A stretch of DNA of 64,000 nt from NCBI GenBank assembly GCA_033782935.1, contig JAWQEG010000491.1:682001-746000 (forward strand), given 5' to 3'. This DNA is from Petrolisthes cinctipes (lineage: Eukaryota > Arthropoda > Malacostraca > Decapoda > Porcellanidae). Both the position numbers and the translations under genes were made by a program. A model generated the notes under the pieces. It was not told where the DNA came from and searched no databases. It saw only the letters and a program-made list of their open reading frames with translations. Positions 63,061-64,000 of this stretch are shown piece after piece (within the stretch, counting starts at the first letter, position 1; the number at the start of each line of letters is the position of its first letter).

Positions 63061-64000
63061 CAAGGAGTAGGCATGTACAGATCGCTACTGGGACCCAAAA
63101 ATATCGAATTTTCTGGTGTTTTGAACCTGAATTTGAGATATAGACGGGTACAGAAGATGCATACACATATTGACTTTTGGCACCTAAAATATAGATTTTC
63201 AGCATGTTTTAAGCCTGTATTTTGAAAATACTTTAACACGGAGAAGGCATGTACAGATCGCTTCTGGGACCCAAAAATATCGAATTTTCGGGTGTTTTGA
63301 GCCTGAATTTGAGATATAAACGGATACAGAAGATGCATGCACATATTGACTTTGGGCACCTAAAATATCGATTTTGAGCATGTTTTGGGCCTGTATTTTG
63401 AAAATACTGTACCACGGAGTAGGCATGTACAGATCGCTTCTGGGACACAAACATATGGATTTTTTGGGTGTTTTGGGCCTGAATTTGAAATATAAACGGG
63501 TACAGAAGATGCATGCACATATCGACTTTTTGCACCTAAAATATCGATTTTGATCTTGTTTTGGGTCTGTATCTTGAAAAAATTCTAGCAAGGAGTAGGC
63601 ATGTACAGATCGCTCCTGGGACCCAAAAATATCGAATTTTCGGGTGTTTTGAACCTGAATTTGGGATATACACGGGTACAGAAGATGCATACACATATTG
63701 ACTTTGGGCAGCTAAAATATCGATTTTCAGCATGTTTTAGGCTTGTATTTTGAAAATACTCTAACACGGAGTATGTATGTACAGATGGCTTTTGGGACCC
63801 AAAAATTTCGATTATTCGGGTGTTTTGAGTCTGAATTTATGATATAAACGGGTACAGAAGATGCATGCACATATCGTCTTTGGGCACCCAATATATCGAT
63901 TTTGAGCATGTTTTGGGCCTGTATTTTTAAAATACTCTAACACGGAGTAGACACGTACAGATCGCTTCTGGGACACAAAAATATCAAATTTTTGGGTGTT
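63061..64000. repeat. Right-domain monomers to the window edge
   Basis: Full-length monomers. From about 63536 the order resembles 55.6 and 61.07 kb (GATCTTGTTTTGGG, GCTCCTGGGACCC), suggesting that another copy of the long-range repeat begins and continues past the window. The last monomer is cut at 64000. Confidence 0.87.

Larger units (their letters stand above)
1..64000. repeat. Satellite array, 176 bp monomer family, filling the window
   Basis: All 64 kb consist of tandem, same-orientation copies of one repeat. Landmarks recur in fixed order in each monomer: GGCACCTAAAATATCGAT, GCATGTTTTGGGCCTG, GGCATGTACAGATCGCTTCT, GGGACCCAAAAATATCGAA, TTTTCGGGTGTTTTGAGCC, AAACGGGTACAGAAGATGCA, then CATATCGACTTT. 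The full period is 176 bp, for example from the GC of GCATG at 36439 to 36615. From unit lengths I estimate about 370-380 monomers. Consensus G+C is about 41%. No inverted monomer, transposon or non-satellite interruption was seen, and both window edges cut through monomers, so the array extends beyond. Length, HOR structure and absence of genes match eukaryotic centromeric or heterochromatic satellites in general. I do not recognise the sequence as a named family, and the function is inferred. Confidence 0.97.

Noticed and set aside
1..64000. CRISPR array
   Set aside because: Repeats are contiguous 176 bp monomers with no unique spacers between short repeats; the sequence between any two conserved words is itself conserved.
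1..64000. Transposable element or viral insertion
   Set aside because: No terminal repeats, target-site duplications, poly-A tail or polymerase-like reading frame was seen, and every interval aligns to the satellite monomer.
1..64000. tRNA, rRNA or other structured RNA genes
   Set aside because: No cloverleaf with conserved A and B box spacing and no rRNA core motif was noticed; apparent short dyads (TGCATGCA, ATCGAT) repeat in every monomer.
1..64000. Assignment to a named plant centromeric satellite such as the Arabidopsis 178 bp or Brassica 176 bp repeat
   Set aside because: Only the length is similar. The monomer words here do not resemble those families as I know them, and length alone is not evidence of homology.

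Overview
The whole 64 kb window is one uninterrupted satellite DNA array. I found no protein-coding gene, RNA gene, transposon, CRISPR array or unique-sequence island. Every stretch I read is a copy of one roughly 41% G+C repeat, always head-to-tail in the same orientation. The full monomer is 176 bp. Positional comparison shows it is a fused dimer of two diverged 88 bp halves, called A and B here, which agree at about 59 of 88 positions in my hand alignment. A nucleosome-sized monomer in multi-monomer higher-order repeats (HORs), with no genes, is the architecture of a eukaryotic centromeric or heterochromatic satellite, most often described in plants and animals. I do not recognise the family and cannot name the organism; the centromere role is inference.

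Layout. The left domain (1 to about 27.2 kb) mixes full 176 bp monomers with two recurrent shortened forms: 147 bp (29 bp lost from half B) and 158 bp (18 bp lost from half A). It contains a 1303 bp HOR in three copies (3.34-7.25 kb), a 1469/970/792 bp series of related periods (9.14-13.85 kb), a 1079/1255 bp series (14.6-17.45 kb), a patch of divergent monomers (19.5-20.3 kb), and a repeat pair 3514 bp apart (21.0-22.7 and 24.5-26.2 kb). The right domain (about 27.2-64 kb) is almost purely 176 bp monomers. It carries HORs whose lengths are multiples of 176 within a few bases: 880 bp x3 (30.81-33.45 kb), a 1935 bp offset pair (36.1-39.2 kb), 1231 bp x2 (43.83-46.29 kb), 704 bp x2 (48.05-49.46 kb), 1407 bp x2 (51.74-54.56 kb), and a long-range pair about 5.3-5.5 kb apart (55.3-57.8 and 60.8-63.1 kb).

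Process. The copies differ by whole-monomer gains and losses plus a few substitutions. The two 1231 bp copies differ at one base by direct reading. This is the expected footprint of unequal exchange or gene conversion, and it looks most recent in the right domain. The many open frames of 60-276 codons, nearly all on the minus strand, are by-products of a stop-poor repeat and are not annotated as genes.
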